Shown here: positions 10,818 through 24,719 of the stretch, piece after piece
Position numbering within the stretch: the first letter of the stretch is position 1
Layout of the letters: each line of letters opens with the position of its first letter
From: Imbricaverruca yamaguchii
Taxonomy: Eukaryota > Arthropoda > Thecostraca > Neoverrucidae
Reading direction: 5' to 3'
DNA: 64,000 nucleotides
Assembly (NCBI GenBank): GCA_034440575.1
Contig: JAOTOL010001243.1
Span: 291,501-355,500, forward strand
Notes under the pieces: model-generated
Told to the model about the DNA's origin: nothing
Seen by the model: only the letters and a program-made list of their open reading frames with translations
Databases searched by the model: none
Program-made: the position numbers and the translations under genes

Positions 10818-13800
10818 GTGGATCAAGACAACCCTAGTTATTCGTCCTAGTCGTTAGAGCCTGAATTCGGCTGCCTTCGTCATAACAGTAATGCAAGGCA
10901 TACTAACCTGGTTCAGGAAGGTTCCGAGATTAGGTCAAAGAGGTCTAATTTCTCGGCATGTTGAATACATGGCCAGATTGCCTTTACTTCTGCAGAGTAA
11001 GACTATCGCAAGTATTTCAAAGCACACGTGCAGGTAATCAAATACGTCAACAATGGGCTATGGTTTCTAAGGTTCTGGTGATAACACCTGAATATCATCG
11101 ATATTCAGGTGATATATCGGATTATGCAAAGTTGTTCGAAGTGTGCTGTAATGACCCTCAAGGTTATGCAGTTAATTGAATGTCTAAGTACCATGTAAGT
11201 TCCAGGGATATGTGATCTACAGGGATATGTGAAGCCTAACAATCGAATTCCCTCTTCATATTGAACACGATTAGCATTTTGCTTGGTTGCTTGTCACTCT
11301 AAATCGTCCTTTCCCCATGCCAAGACAGTTCGCTGAATCTGCTCCGGACGGCTAACGCACCTCTCGGAAGCAGGCCGTGCTCGAGGGTCATCAGCGGGAC
11401 GTGCGCCACGGTCGAACGCAAACAAGCCGGTCTGTCGCGTGGCATCGCTCTGCCGGCAGGCGCGACCGTCCAGCACCGCGGCTCGCACTGTGACCCTGCA
11501 CTCGCCACCGGCTGTCCCTCGGTCGTCCCAGCTGAACAGTCGGCCCGACAGTGACGACCAATCACGTCACAGGTGACTGGCTGACGACCAGTGACATCAC
11601 AGGTGATTTGCGCGGATGTTCTCGCCTGTCGGGCGTGACACCGCACAGGAAGGCGTGGGCGGCCGGCGTCTCCGTCGGAGCAGCCCAGGCGGCAAACTCT
11701 CCGTCTCAGTCCCAGGACTAGACTTATTGGAATGTTCTAAAGCTGGGATCCCACCACCCAGTCAGTACTTCGGTATGCTTTCACGTAGCCAATCGAGCTA
11801 TTGTCAGATGCTTCGACAGTGCAGTGTAAGAATGCAATGCCAGCATCAAGCGAGAGGACCGGCGGTGTACCAGCGAGGACAAGAGACGGGCTAGGGGGCT
11901 GCCGTGCTGCCTGCAGCCGACCGAGCATCATTCCGATCGGGCAGAGATTGTGAGTGCTTTGGGGGCAATACTTGGTTGAAGTCTGACAGATAGTCGAAAT
12001 AAAGAACGGATAAATGTCTGAGTGGGGAATTACATCTTCACAGGGTGACGGTCTTGGATATAATCTGGCCGGGTCGTGTCAAGTTGCTCAGGTTAACCTT
12101 TGTAGTAAATACACGGGAGTAGGCATGACTCGCTATTCGCCCGCGCTCCTAAACGAAATGATATTTTTCCATAATCATCATCAGCATCACCATCACGACC
12201 TTTGTTGCAGTAAATCTGCCAATTCTAAACATTAAAAGACTTCCATTTGCATTTAGGTTTGCGTTTACTCTTTGCGTAATGTGATCGACTTGTGTGCATG
12301 CAAACCTCCAACAATGATGACTCGTGGTCTGCCAATGAGTAGGACCAAGAGAAGAAACCATTTCCCAATTTGCGATAACACCTAGGCACTAAATTAGCCC
12401 AACTGCCATTGTTAATTACTATCAAACAAAGCGGAGAGTCTTGGAAGGCATAATAGCAGGAGCCATCACTTTCCCAAGCTAACAACAAACAAGTTAGTGA
12501 AAAACACCAGCGGAACCCTGGCACCTCCGAAAGTCTCGCTTGGCTACACATCAACTGGTGACACCAGGATCAAGAACGTGGACACAGTTCGCTCGAGTGG
12601 TTGGGCTACCGACCACTCGTCTGTATGACGGCCATCACGGCGCAAGGAATAGCCTCAGGCGTCGCTATGGTGCAAACTAGGTAAGGTGCGTGACCTAACA
12701 TATACCACTGTATGCCTCTGACGCTATGGTTGAGAAGTAGATTAAAACAGCATCGCATGGCATCCGGTAGAAAATGTTTCACAGCTCACGTGTAAGTACC
12801 CTTAGAGATCACTCGACGTAGCGAAATTGGCCATTCCACGAGGCCGGTCCGTCACGATCAGCTGTGTTTCGAGTTACGGCCGTGTCTGTTGGTCGTCAGG
12901 CAGCTTAGTCACCGGCACGACCGGAGCTGCATTCAGCTGGTCAGCTGAGGAGTGTGGCCGGCTGGCATCGGGCAGCTGTCAGCTGTCAAACTGTCACGCT
13001 GGAGCGATCAGACGTCCCCAGCTCCGGCCCCATCTGCACGTCATAAACGGCAGCCACCCAATCCACTGCAGGCGTGTCTCAACAGGGTAGCCGGGATTAG
13101 ACGGACGCCCCACTTGTGGCGATATTTCGCGGCTCATACAGCGCAGGAACCAAATCCGCTCCGGTGATCGTGGCAGACCATGGCGAGTCGGTCGAACACG
13201 AACCTACTTTACGGTGTTTGCAACGGCGTCGTAAACGTAAACTTCGCCTCAGACCAACTACTGAGCCCGTGCGACGCGTCACCGCAACAAGAGCGGTAAA
13301 CTGCACATGCCGCTGAGAACTGTCACACTGCAGCCTGGCCGCTCCCAGCGCCGCTGCCTTCCAGACACGCCCGGCGACCATCCACATCGCACCAACCTCG
13401 CGAACTCCACCACCACTCACAGCTGCTCACGACTGGCTGTGACACTTCTCTCCCGCGACCCGTACCAATCGCCAAGGTCCGCCCGAACCGTCGCCGCGTC
13501 CCCGTGACCCTGCTATCGCCGGAATATTCGCTGCCCTGCGAACCCCACGACTCCACGACCCAATGACCCATCATGATGTCCGCGACTCACTATAACTTCA
13601 CGATCCCTGTAGTTATAGCGGAAGCTCACGATTCCCGCCACCCAGCGACTGCCATGATTCACAGTACTCCTCAAGATCCTTACTGCTCGGACACTCATGC
13701 AATTCATCACGATCTTCATGAAGTCCCCTCCCTCCCTCCAGCTTGAAACCCAAAGACCGCTGATGATTCGCACGGAGTTACGACCCTGTCGAGACCTCGC

Positions 13801-13861
13801 ACTTCCCACGGCCTCGAGATCCCAATGGCCGCCTGTGTATAGCTGCGAGCAACACGACCAG
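10818..13861. other. Unannotated stretch of about 3 kb
   Basis: No gene is supported. Open frames of 60-115 residues occur on both strands in the GC-rich part (11290-11930 and 12830-13570), but opposite-strand frames are equally long and no motif was recognised. A small hairpin at 11085-11111 is listed separately. Confidence 0.4.
11085..11111. repeat. Perfect hairpin, 12-bp stem
   Basis: CACCTGAATATC and GATATTCAGGTG flank a three-base loop ATC. No function is inferred. Confidence 0.9.
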
Positions 13862-14163
13862 AGACAGACACTAAAGCCTGCCGTGGCCTGATGGGCTACA
13901 ATAAAGTCTGTCATAGCGCCACTGATTACACTACAGCCTGCCATAGCCTTACAGGCTACAGTAAAGCCTCGCATAGCCTGATTGGCTACACTAAAGCATG
14001 TCATGGCCTGGCCAGTTTCACTATTATCAGGCATAACCTGATTGGCTGCACTAAGGCCTGTCACGGCCAGGTTGGCTAAAATAAGGGCTATCATAACCTG
14101 GCTGGTTACACTTTTGCCTGAGAGCCTGAATGGCTGCACTATTGCCTGTCATAGCCTGATTGG
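13862..14163. repeat. Degenerate 30-bp minisatellite, about ten copies
   Basis: The core is CTACACTAAAGCCTGYCATA followed by GCCTGATTGG. Units are well diverged. Since 30 is divisible by three, a minus-strand frame with a ten-residue period stays open through it. Confidence 0.85.
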
Positions 14164-14224
14164 CGGCATTAAGTCGTTAGTGATTTCGTAATGAAGTGTA
14201 GTGATAGTGAAGACCAGGACATGT

Positions 14225-14294
14225 GCTGTGACCACAACGTGGTACAGTAGAATAGCCCAGGTCATGTATGGCAGTAAGTACGTTGTGGTCACAG
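14225..14294. repeat. Inverted pair of 15-bp arms
   Basis: CTGTGACCACAACGT near 14225 is the reverse complement of ACGTTGTGGTCACAG near 14280. The arms are about 40 bases apart. The motif TGTGGTCAC also dominates the 6.1-7.2 kb array. Confidence 0.8.
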
Positions 14295-14605
14295 AAGGTT
14301 ATAGAACTAATCACAGAAGTGGTCACAAAGGCAATAACAGATTTGTGTATTGCTAACTGTCAAAAGCCAAAGTAGAAAAACAGAATAAGCAATCAAGTAT
14401 AATAACAGAATAAGGGGTGCACATACAGGTTCTGTCTAAAAAATGTGTAGACTCAGCTAGGAAAAAAAATACGGCAGTAACACCGGCCACCCCTCCCCCT
14501 TTCCCCCCAAAAATGAGAGGGATACCACATAAGTTAATATATTAGCATCGGAAAATAGATAGGATCCCGGGCGAATATCAGACTGTCCCGAATCCTACGC
14601 AAAAA

Positions 14606-15540
<935 letters not shown>

Positions 15541-15779
15541 TTCGTTTTGCTCCACTGTACAACAGTTTAGTCCACTTCCGAGTGCATTGCGAATTTTGTT
15601 GTGTGCGTTGATGGAGGTGGAAAGTCCCCAGCACATCGCATTTATAAGAGGAAAAATAATTGCAACTCTACCGGCACCGTTGAAATTTGTAATGAAATAA
15701 GCTGATGGTCTTGATAAACCACTAGTTGTGCAAAAGCAAATGGTGTACGGATATTCTACCATCTACCAGACTTGTCTGT

Positions 15780-16000
15780 CTGTCAGACTTGTGCTCGACT
15801 CGAGTTAAATCAAGAATCGACTCATGAATCAATCATTTTTGGCTGAGTCGTAAGTTGAATCGATTCTTTTCTCCAAAACATATCTTGAATCGCCAGTTGA
15901 ATCACATCTTTACTTTTTAATGAGTTGAATCGTAAGTCAGTCATTTGAATCACAATGAGTCATTTGAGTCTTGTGACTCAAATGCAAGTTTTGAATAAAT
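15780..16000. repeat. Degenerate TTGAATCG / GAGTC repeat
   Basis: The words TTGAATCG, GAGTCGTAAG and TTGAATCA recur at irregular spacing. A similar cluster lies at 18180-18300 (ATGAGTTGAATCGG). The two may be ends of one element or separate copies of a degenerate repeat; I could not decide. Confidence 0.45.
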
Positions 16001-17925
16001 GCTATAAAGTATGATTTTTTTGTGAATAGCATGCCATGACACAAAGTAGGGAGCAAACACACAGCATAATTATTCATGCTTAGCATTGCAATTGCCAACT
16101 TATCAGCTGCCAGTGAGTAAAGAATGACAGGTATGTAGGAACTTAAGTTATTTACGAAAAACGGATAAAATAATTACAAAAAGTAGCAATGTTAAGCTTG
16201 GTACTCACAATCAGCATCATGCATCACTCAATCCTAGAGCTAATAATACAACACATAAATGGCATGTGATTGTGAAAAAGAATATGGGACCGAAACATCC
16301 CTGCACTGCAACATGCATATGCACTGAATAAAATTGAATTGGTTTGTGTGACAAATAACAAACCCAACGTAACTTTCCTAGAAGGTAAATCTAAGTTGTA
16401 CTTCAAGCCCACATGGCGTTATTCGAAGTTAAAAAAATGGTATCAATTTGGTTGCAGAAGACGCTTCTCAAATCGTACCCAATGGTCACTTTAATTTGCT
16501 TCCTTGCAAATACATTTGTCTTCCGCTCATCACGTGAGTTATGATCTTGTTCCATTCTTTCCAGTGAACATTTGTTCCGGCACATTTTATTCCTATGCAT
16601 AAACAAGGTTGGATTTGTGCGTTGTAATCCGCCATGTGGAGAGGAATATTTTGTAGTTGTCCAGCATGCAGGGTGTTTTTCTTTAAACCTTTTGCATCGT
16701 AGCTCAATTTGCACCCATTTCAGTGAATTTTGAGCACTTTTACTTCATCACAGCAGTTCGTTGTCAAAAGTTAATAAGCAATATAATCAACGTGGGTTGA
16801 CGCACCCTAATCACCTCCAATCAAAAGTTAGTGATTTATAAAATTAAATCTCCAGATGAGAAAACAAGAAATAACTTTCTGGAGAGGATAATGTTCGGAA
16901 TCCTACAAATATAGGATCAGTCTATTTTTCAAGCATGTACCTACCTACCTACATTTACATGCAGCAGTTGTTGAAAAGTTTTTTTTTCTAGGCCAGCTAG
17001 ACCCAGGGCATGATGCATTCTTTATCGATGAATGTTACATGGATTATTGATGATACATGTATAATTGAACATTTATGTACAACACCATTGTGATCTAGGA
17101 ATACCTCCTGAAACTTGTAACTCGACTGAAACTCTCCTGCCACTGGGGAGAATATGCTATGGCACTCTTAGCCCCCTGACTGTCCTTACTTCCGCTCTTG
17201 AACGAGGATGACAACTTGAGCATGCAAAATGGACGGTGGAAGCATCCTACCAATATCGGGTACAAGCCCTCTATTTTGGAGGCGCTTCATGGCGAACCTG
17301 CCTGAAATGGCACATTGTTAGGCAGGACGATTATTGCTGGGTCATTTAGGATACCCTTTGCTGAAGCTAAAGAATGGGTGTTTCAATTAGAATACGTGAA
17401 ATTACCGTATATTGTCATAAAATATGCAAGATGGCGTAGAGAAAGTCCGTAAAATTGAGTGTCGGCCAATGGTGAAGGGATACCTTCAAGACCGCTTCCA
17501 AACCAACTTCGTGGGGGCAACAAGCCAACGCAATTTTATTATGTGCAGATACATATTGTAATGCAGTACCTGGGTGCTATGTTAGGTGCTATTGCTATGT
17601 TATATGCTTGAAGTTAGGTGATGTGTGTCAGGTATATATGATTCAGGTTGTGTATCATGCTAATGCGGATTGAAGTATTATGTTCTCATTGCTTAGCATA
17701 TGCATTGACAACCATTCATCTCGTTAATATTTTTTAACTCAATTACTTTATGCACATGCACATGCATTTATCTGTATATATACTATATGCCAATCATTAC
17801 AGTGCATGACGAATTATAAATAATGTGAGGTGAAAACAAGGTTATAGCAACAACAAAAAATTCAACAGATGTTTTGATGTCAGAGCATCTTCGTTGGTGT
17901 CTAAATAAATACTAACTCCCTTCTT
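16001..17925. other. Unannotated AT-rich stretch
   Basis: No supported gene. Minus-strand frames at 16224-16714 are open but carry no recognised motif. A short (ACCT)n run lies near 16938. Confidence 0.4.
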
Positions 17926-18010
17926 TAATTAGACACAGATGGGCGCTAAATGATCTGCCATGGTCGATGCGCCCTAAAACCACAATCACACACATAATTC
18001 GACACAGATG
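17926..18010 (+). mobile_element. Ultra-short retroposed insert, copy 1, with flanking duplications
   Basis: A 53-base insert (17942-17994) contains CATGGTCGATGCGCCCTAAA. It is flanked by TAATTAGACACAGATG on the left and TAATTCGACACAGATG on the right, a 15/16 match. The same core occurs in three other short duplication-flanked inserts in this window. There is no room for an internal polymerase III promoter. Confidence 0.7.
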
Positions 18011-18078
18011 AAGATGCGTTGATATCAAACGGTCTGTCGAATAAAATATGTTTGCTATAACTGCTTTCACCTCGCATC

Positions 18079-18079
18079 A

Positions 18080-18145
<66 letters not shown>
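18079..18145. repeat. (TA)n microsatellite
   Basis: Uninterrupted TA dinucleotides between TATG-containing edges. Confidence 0.95.
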
Positions 18146-18148
<3 letters not shown>

Positions 18149-18310
18149 GTGTATATGGGGGCAGTGCACACTGAATCATATGGCTTATGAGTCTGATACC
18201 ATTGAGTCGGATCCGATTCAAATTTCTTCGAATCAAACAATTTTGACCTGTTCTGAATCATGAGTTGAATCGGATTTCAAGATCCATGAGTGAAATGTGA
18301 GCCGACCCAA

Positions 18311-19106
18311 ACAATTTTAGTCCAGCACATGCCTGCTACCAGTTGTTTCTTCTCGCGTGCCAGCGTCACCGATCCATTATCACGAGTTCTACTGTGTGTT
18401 GTGTCTTTTGTGGTGTGCTGTGCTGGCTGTGGGTTTGTTCACTTTCTTGTGAGTTTGAAAAGGCTCGTAGCCGAAAATTCACAAGAAATAAAAACGATCC
18501 ACACATCACATCCCGTTGTCAGGAAGCCATTCAATCAGACAAAACTACCTATGCGGCTATATATAGCGTTCAGAGCATTATGCAACCATAAGATGGCCCT
18601 CAGTAGATACCATAGGGCCTCTGATATCCGTCAGAAGGCCCTCAGAAACTGTCAAAGTACCATCAGTGGCTATGAGGCGGTCCACTGCCACTGCTAAAAT
18701 GTACTTTGAAAACATTATTAGGCCATCTGTGGCTGCATGATGACCTTGCTCCTTCAATAACGGTCCTTGTATGTACCAAGGCATCATTTTACAGCTGCCA
18801 GGGTGTCCCAAAGCTGCTATGAGCCGTGTAGCACTCATTAACGAATCCTACATGAGGTGCACTCCCATCTTGTTGGCAACATGGAAGTTGCCCACAGAAG
18901 CCAGCAGACCAGCTTCATGCTTAGTCCAATCTATTTGAATGAAGAAGGTATTGTAAGAAAAGTGTATTCAATGCAACTCATTTGTTTATTATAAAGGGCT
19001 GTTAGTTAATTAAAGTACAATTTCGCTCTTGGAGCGATTTGCATAGCTTCTAGAATAATCCGTAACTCAATTTGAGTGGGATGTAGGTATAGATGACAGA
19101 TGTAGA
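18311..19106. other. Unannotated stretch
   Basis: No gene recognised. Weak 20-30-base repetition around CCCTCAG and GTCAGAAGG near 18590-18680 is too degenerate to define. Confidence 0.35.
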
Positions 19107-19206
<100 letters not shown>

Positions 19207-19667
19207 CACACGCATATCAGGAGTATTTCCAGCATTTAAAAATCTTACAAATTTACTTCTTGTAAATGACTCAAAACGTGTTAGATCACTCGGGATTCAT
19301 TGCGACCATTCAGCACTGCTAGTCGCGCTACGTATTCAGAATTAACATGGATCACGCGATGGAACAATGAAGAGACCATTTGTGTGACCGAACTGACGAT
19401 TACCGCGAAATGCACGCCGGCTAGTGGATTATGCTTGATGGTCAGGGCAAAGTTCGACTCAGGTACTCCTGTCCATTCGGGGCTTGCAATGGCGCCATGG
19501 TTGCTAAACACTGGCATTCACCACTAATGGGAAAAACGTGCATATTGCACCAGTGAAAAGAAGTCTGCACCCAATTGCTGGTGACGAAAGTCATTGAGTC
19601 CTTGAAGTCTGTACAGAGTTCGGCCGATATGCTGTGCCGCTGAACTTCAGACAGGCGGCGCAGCATG

Positions 19668-19743
19668 CACTATGCATATCTGTTACCAGTGATAGTGGCG
19701 GCAGGCACTATGCATGTCCGGTATCAGTGATGGTGGCGGCAGG
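19668..19743. repeat. 38-bp direct duplication
   Basis: Two copies of CACTATGCATRTC...AGTGATRGTGGCGGCAGG stand head to tail with few differences. Confidence 0.75.
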
Positions 19744-20292
19744 TTCCTCCAGTTCAGATTTTCTCCACCGCAAAGAGACTCAGCGCACACAAATCGCTCA
19801 CACGAATAATGGAAACTGACATTAAAGGCAAAAAATTGGAATGCAAGGAGCACCCTACCATTACATCTTTATCTTGTGCATCGCAAAGCGTCACATGCAT
19901 ATATTTTCAAAATAACGCATGATGCGAACACAACTTTTCGTCACATTGAATATGCATGGTTATGAAGTCGAAGACGTAAACTCTAGGATTATTTCAGTTT
20001 AAATACGAAAAGACCAACCCAAAGACAACACCGCAGTGATTTTACCAGTGCGGAAGTCAATATTTCATTATTTGAAAAATAATAATGCTGAGCAGCTTTT
20101 AGTTTTATGCACGACAACGATGTGGTTGCTAGCAGATACCTCAATATGTCAACGATTTGATCTCGCTCTTACTCAGGAATGCGGTATGATCGTGTATCCA
20201 GAATTGCTCATTCGACACGACTACATACGTTTGTTTCCACAAATGCATAGGGATCTATTGCCGTCTGTTCAGTATGAGTCAGGCATGAGCAG
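19744..20292. other. Unannotated stretch
   Basis: A plus-strand frame from 20036 is open for about 85 residues before entering the 45-bp array. It has no recognised motif, and no splice or start context supports it. Confidence 0.3.
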
Positions 20293-20585
20293 TACCCCCG
20301 CGAGGACAGCGGTGGGGTCCGACCCCGCTGCGACCCTGGGCCCCGCGAGGACAGCGGTGGGGTCCGACCCCGCTGCGACCCTGGGCCCCGCGAGGACAGC
20401 GGTGGGGTCCGACCCCACTGCGACCCTGGGCCCCGCGAGGACAACGGTGGGGTCCGACCTCATTGCGACCCTGGGCCCGGCGAGTACCGCGGTGGGGTCC
20501 GACCCCACTGCGACCCTGGGCCCCGCGAGGACAGTGGTGGTGTCCGACCCCACTGCGACCCTGGGCCCCGCGAGGACAGCGCATT
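20293..20585. repeat. 45-bp GC-rich minisatellite, about 6.5 copies
   Basis: The unit contains CCCCGCGAGGACAGCGGTGG, GGTCCGACCCC and TGCGACCCTGGG. The period of 45 keeps several frames open on both strands. Confidence 0.95.
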
Positions 20586-21470
20586 GCCTTATCAGAGCCC
20601 GACATGTTGCGTGATGGCTGCTATGCATGCAACGTATGAGGGTCAAATGCATAGTGCATGATTCATGTCCATTCACTCGCGGTGGGGGGGGGTATTTACT
20701 CTCTGTTGTTTATTCTTCGTGAAGTGTTAACAGAAACGCGACCTAACCGTAGGGGTGGTTCGGCAAAACCTGATGGCGGTGTAGCCACAGGCAAAGTGGG
20801 AAAATGCTCCTCTTATTATAAATTGAATAATATAACGCTGAATGCCAAGAAACGAATTCAGATGTGGTCAGCACCATATCTTTTCTGTAATTTCGCCTTT
20901 TTATCGATGTTGTTAGGACACCGATTCAAGCACACCCAAAACAAAATGCTGATGAGAGGCTGCAACCTCGGTGGTGATAACTGGCTTAACGACGGGCCGA
21001 CTGTTTGGTGGCCGCATAGCGTCGCCATCTCGCATGTCGGTTGGTCGCGGGCAAAGAGTAGCGACAGGTAGGGTTCGAATCGTGTCGGTTGGAGACGTAC
21101 ACCTTGCCCATATACTACTCGCCCAAGCGGCTGCAACTTCGAATCAGAACTTCAGTCGAGGGGAGGCATACAACATGCAAGCAACGCAACAACAGATCTG
21201 CCATTGAATACTCGGATATGATTAAAGTGACAGAGAATACCGTTTGAGTTCCTCCCAGAGATATCTACCTAATGGGACCCAAAACAAGGCCGACATAGTC
21301 ACTAGCCGATCGAAAGGCATCCGATTCCTTCAAGCCAAAAATCGTCGGCAACACGAAATAACTCTTCATCATCTTTCATAAAGCAATTATGTTAATATAG
21401 CTTTTCTGGGCCTAAGATGCCACACATTTCTCAAGTCCTGATCTGACAAAAGAAACCTATTAACATGCGC
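20586..21470. other. Unannotated stretch
   Basis: No gene or array recognised. Confidence 0.35.
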
Positions 21471-21545
21471 ACGTCCGGGGGCAGCTATATAATCAACATG
21501 GTCGATGGGCCCTAAAGCCCAAATAACTAACTAACGTCCGGGGGC
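21471..21545 (+). mobile_element. Ultra-short retroposed insert, copy 2, perfect 12-bp flanking duplication
   Basis: A 51-base insert (21483-21533) runs from AGCTATATAATCAACATGG through TCGATGGGCCCTAAAGCCC and ends in the tail AATAACTAACTA. Both sides carry ACGTCCGGGGGC (21471-21482 and 21534-21545). The perfect duplication marks it as an insertion, and the CTAA-repeat tail gives the orientation. Confidence 0.8.
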
Positions 21546-21639
21546 GGATATCTGCCCCCTGCGGTTTTTCCTAATTTGCCTCAAAACTAATCGGGTTACC
21601 AAGGCCAAACCCCGCATGGCTGCTCATTGATCTTTTCGC

Positions 21640-22400
21640 ATATCCTCATACATTTTTAACCATGGGTCATCTCAGGTCAGGCCACCAGGTCAGGCGAAGT
21701 GACCCGACTACACTTGGAGTTCTAGGTGGCATAACTTCCACAATAATTGGGCGATTGATTTCAAATTTATAACACGTCATGTTCTCATCAGGGACCATCA
21801 CATATATATCGGTTTTCTTCGTAGCATTGACCTGAGGTCAGGTCGCGGCCATGGCTTCCCCCATTATAGGGCTATGGTAAAATATACAAATGTTTCCTGG
21901 TTACATATTTGCTCTCGGAATGGCATCACAACTGTTGCGGTTTGTAGTTTGAAGCTATGCTCAGTGTTTCCGCTGACATTTTTGCTCAGGGACCTGAACA
22001 AAAATGTGCTCAGTGACCAAGGTCATCTAAGGTCACCTGAGATCACTGGCACATTTCTGCGCATTATATCGCACTGCATTGAGCTAGAAGGCTTAAATTA
22101 CCGTCGCTGTGCTTGTATCGCCAAGACGTGTCGATTGACACATTACATGCCCTTCCTAGGCCAATTCATGACCTTGACCTGAGGTCATAGTTTCGATTGA
22201 CCTGATTTTAAACAACACCGCCTATTGTCGGTAGCACATTTCAAGGACTGTCGAATAACGTTCGCCGTTTGTTTCCATGTGTTGCCGGTCCTGAGACATG
22301 TGTCAATATCTAAGTCCCACCTGATCTGGTCGAATTTGACGTATGATGACCCAGTGACTTGAATATTGACCTGATCGAAAAAAATAACCGGAACACTTTC
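21640..22400. repeat. AGGTCA-rich region
   Basis: AGGTCA or TGACCT words recur many times, for example around 21675-21710, 21830-21840, 22018-22040 and 22170-22200. They are spaced irregularly within AT-rich sequence. This could be degenerate repeat DNA; receptor half-sites by chance cannot be excluded. Confidence 0.4.
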
Positions 22401-22789
22401 GATAGAGCCTGTCACCACCTATCTAACGGCGTTTTCTGTTTGTCACTAGCTAGCATAGTTCCAGAGGTCTTATACATGTGCCAATGTCGTTTAACAACAT
22501 ATTCAAAACGTCATCCTCCATGCACATATTTTGCCGTATTAACATATATTGTTACGTTACTGGCTGTTCATTGCATAATCACAATGATGGTATAAGAAAA
22601 TGCACACGTTGCCGCCGATTAGACCCGATAACTAGATCGCTGCAAATTCAGCAAACACCAGCCGACGGTGCTCTACCGTGATTGAGCGCCTGGGCCAATC
22701 ACTTAGAAAATCACTGTTGGTGGCATAAAGAGATTACTCCAATTGCCACCGAATGAACCAATCTGTCTACGGTTCCGCATAGGCACACG

Positions 22790-23045
22790 CGTGCGGCGCG
22801 GAGGACCTGCCGTGGCTGAGGCGGACTTCAGAGGGGGATGGGGGCGCTGGTCAGTGGCACCGCACGCTCTCCCTTTGGGGTCCCGTGCGGCGAACCTGCC
22901 GGAGCTGAGGCGGACGTCGGGGGATGCTGATCAGTGGCACCGCACGCTTTCCCCTCGTGGTGCCGCAAGGCGGACCTACCGTGGCTGAGGCGGACGTCGG
23001 GGTGTAGGTGGCCAGTGACGCCACACGCTCTCGCCTGGACGTGAG
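22790..23045. repeat. GC-rich tandem repeat of about 85 bp, three copies
   Basis: Units share GGACCTGCCGTGGCTGAGG or a variant, GCGGACGTCGGGG, CAGTGGCACCGCACGCT and then a TGCGGC or TGCCGC junction. Unit length varies by a few bases. Confidence 0.75.
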
Positions 23046-24005
23046 GTGAGCCTGCGGGCCGCTTGACTGTCAAAGGGGTCTTCCAGGCAACACGCCTGAG
23101 CCTCTGTTCAGCTAATGGACAGTCTGTCAGCTGGAGCTCCTCGAGCGCCAGTAGCCCTCGCCTGAGCCCGACGCTGTCGACAGCATCGGCCGAGACTCCA
23201 GGTGTCGGCACAAGATTGCAGCACCAGATGCCGCTGCAGGGCTTCAGCACCAGATATCAGCGAGTCTAGGGTCGGCTCCAGTGACACCAAGTTGGTCCCC
23301 TGCAACAAAGGGTCTGTTGGTCGAGGGATCACAGTTGCCGAGCTAACATCCCAAAGACTTGAGCTTAGCCACCACTGAAGTGAGGGGGTGGATTTCCCCA
23401 CATAAACTGTTGTTCAAAGCTGAGCATGGGGCCGAGAGTGTTGCATGGAAAGCATGAAACTACAAATATGAGCATGCCATTGGCGCTTAATTAATATGGG
23501 TAGTAACAATTCATATTGTTGTGATTGAGCTGACTAAGTAAATGCATGACACATCCAATAACCATTGCTACCTGCTTCGCACTATTCCATGCTAATCCTT
23601 CTCTTCGGACTTCTCATTACAATACATTTTCTGCTTCGCAATAGCCAGAGCTACAGCCGAAAGGATTCCCATTGAACAATTAGCAACCCACTTAAAGAGC
23701 CACGCTGTATTATTTGATGGCATGAGAAAAAAAACATTCAAATATGCTCCTCTTGTCAAAACCAGTCACAGCGAATTGTAACGACCCACGCGCTGCATGC
23801 AAAACCGCCAGCGGAACAAATCAACATCTGCATATGCACGCATGTACCCAAGAGTGCATAGAGGACAACAAGCATGACGTAAATATATAAAGTCTGCAAG
23901 CGCAAAAGCACCAGGCAGACAGTGCGCATGCTTCGCATGCTTGGACAATGACACACACATGGTGAACAAACATGAAAAGAATGTCGTCATATTGATGACT
24001 GCGTG
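23046..24005. other. Unannotated stretch
   Basis: No gene or array recognised. Confidence 0.35.
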
Positions 24006-24009
24006 GTTT

Positions 24010-24710
24010 TGGCAACGCGTGGTCCGTCACAGGCTACCAATGGTGACCGATGAAAGTGCGTGGTCATGGTTAGGCATGGTCCGTCACGGGCTGCCAACGA
24101 TAACCGATAATCGTGCGTGGCCCGCCACAGGCTACCGGCGATGACCGATGACCGTGCGTGGCCCGCCACAGGCTACCAACGATGACCGATGACCGTGCGT
24201 GGCCCGCCACAGGCTACCGGCGATGACCGATGACCGTGCGTGGCACGCCACAGGCTACCAACGATGACCGATGACCGTGCGTGGCCCACCACAGGCTACC
24301 GGCGATGACCGATGACCGTGCGTGGCACGCCACAGGCTACCAACGATGACCGATGACCGTGCGTGGCCCGCCACAGGCTACCGGCGATGACCGATGACCG
24401 TGCGTGGCCCGCCACAGGCTACCAGCGATGACCGATGACCGTGCGTGGCACGCCACAGGCTACCGGCGATGACCGATGATCATAAGTGGCCCGCCACAGG
24501 TTACCAGCGATGACCGATGACCGTGCGTGGCACGCCACAGGCTACCGGCGATGACCGATGACCATGCGTGGCCCGCCACAGACTACCGTCCATGGCCGAT
24601 GCCCGTGCGTGGCCCGCCACAGGTTACCAGCGATGACCGATGACCGTGCGTGGCACGCCACAGGCTACCGGCGATGACCGATGACCATGCGTGGTCATGG
24701 TTAGACATGA
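24010..24710. repeat. 41-bp minisatellite with 82-bp dimer pattern, about 17 copies
   Basis: The core is CGCCACAGGCTACC followed by GGCGATGACCGATGACC and GTGCGTGGC. Monomers alternate between GGCGATG and AACGATG, and between GGCCCGCC and GGCACGCC, giving a partial 82-bp higher-order unit. Edges are more diverged. Confidence 0.95.
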
Positions 24711-24719
24711 TCTTTCACG

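Noticed and set aside
15780..18300. A 2.5-kb element bounded by TTGAATC-rich ends
   Set aside because: The two zones share words but no alignable inverted or direct termini were found.
21640..22400. Nuclear-receptor response element cluster (AGGTCA)
   Set aside because: Spacing is irregular and similar words occur in the TTAA elements, so repeat-derived sequence explains it more simply.
24010..24710. CRISPR-like regularly spaced repeats
   Set aside because: Units are directly head to tail with no unique spacers, and no cas genes occur. The window is eukaryotic in character.
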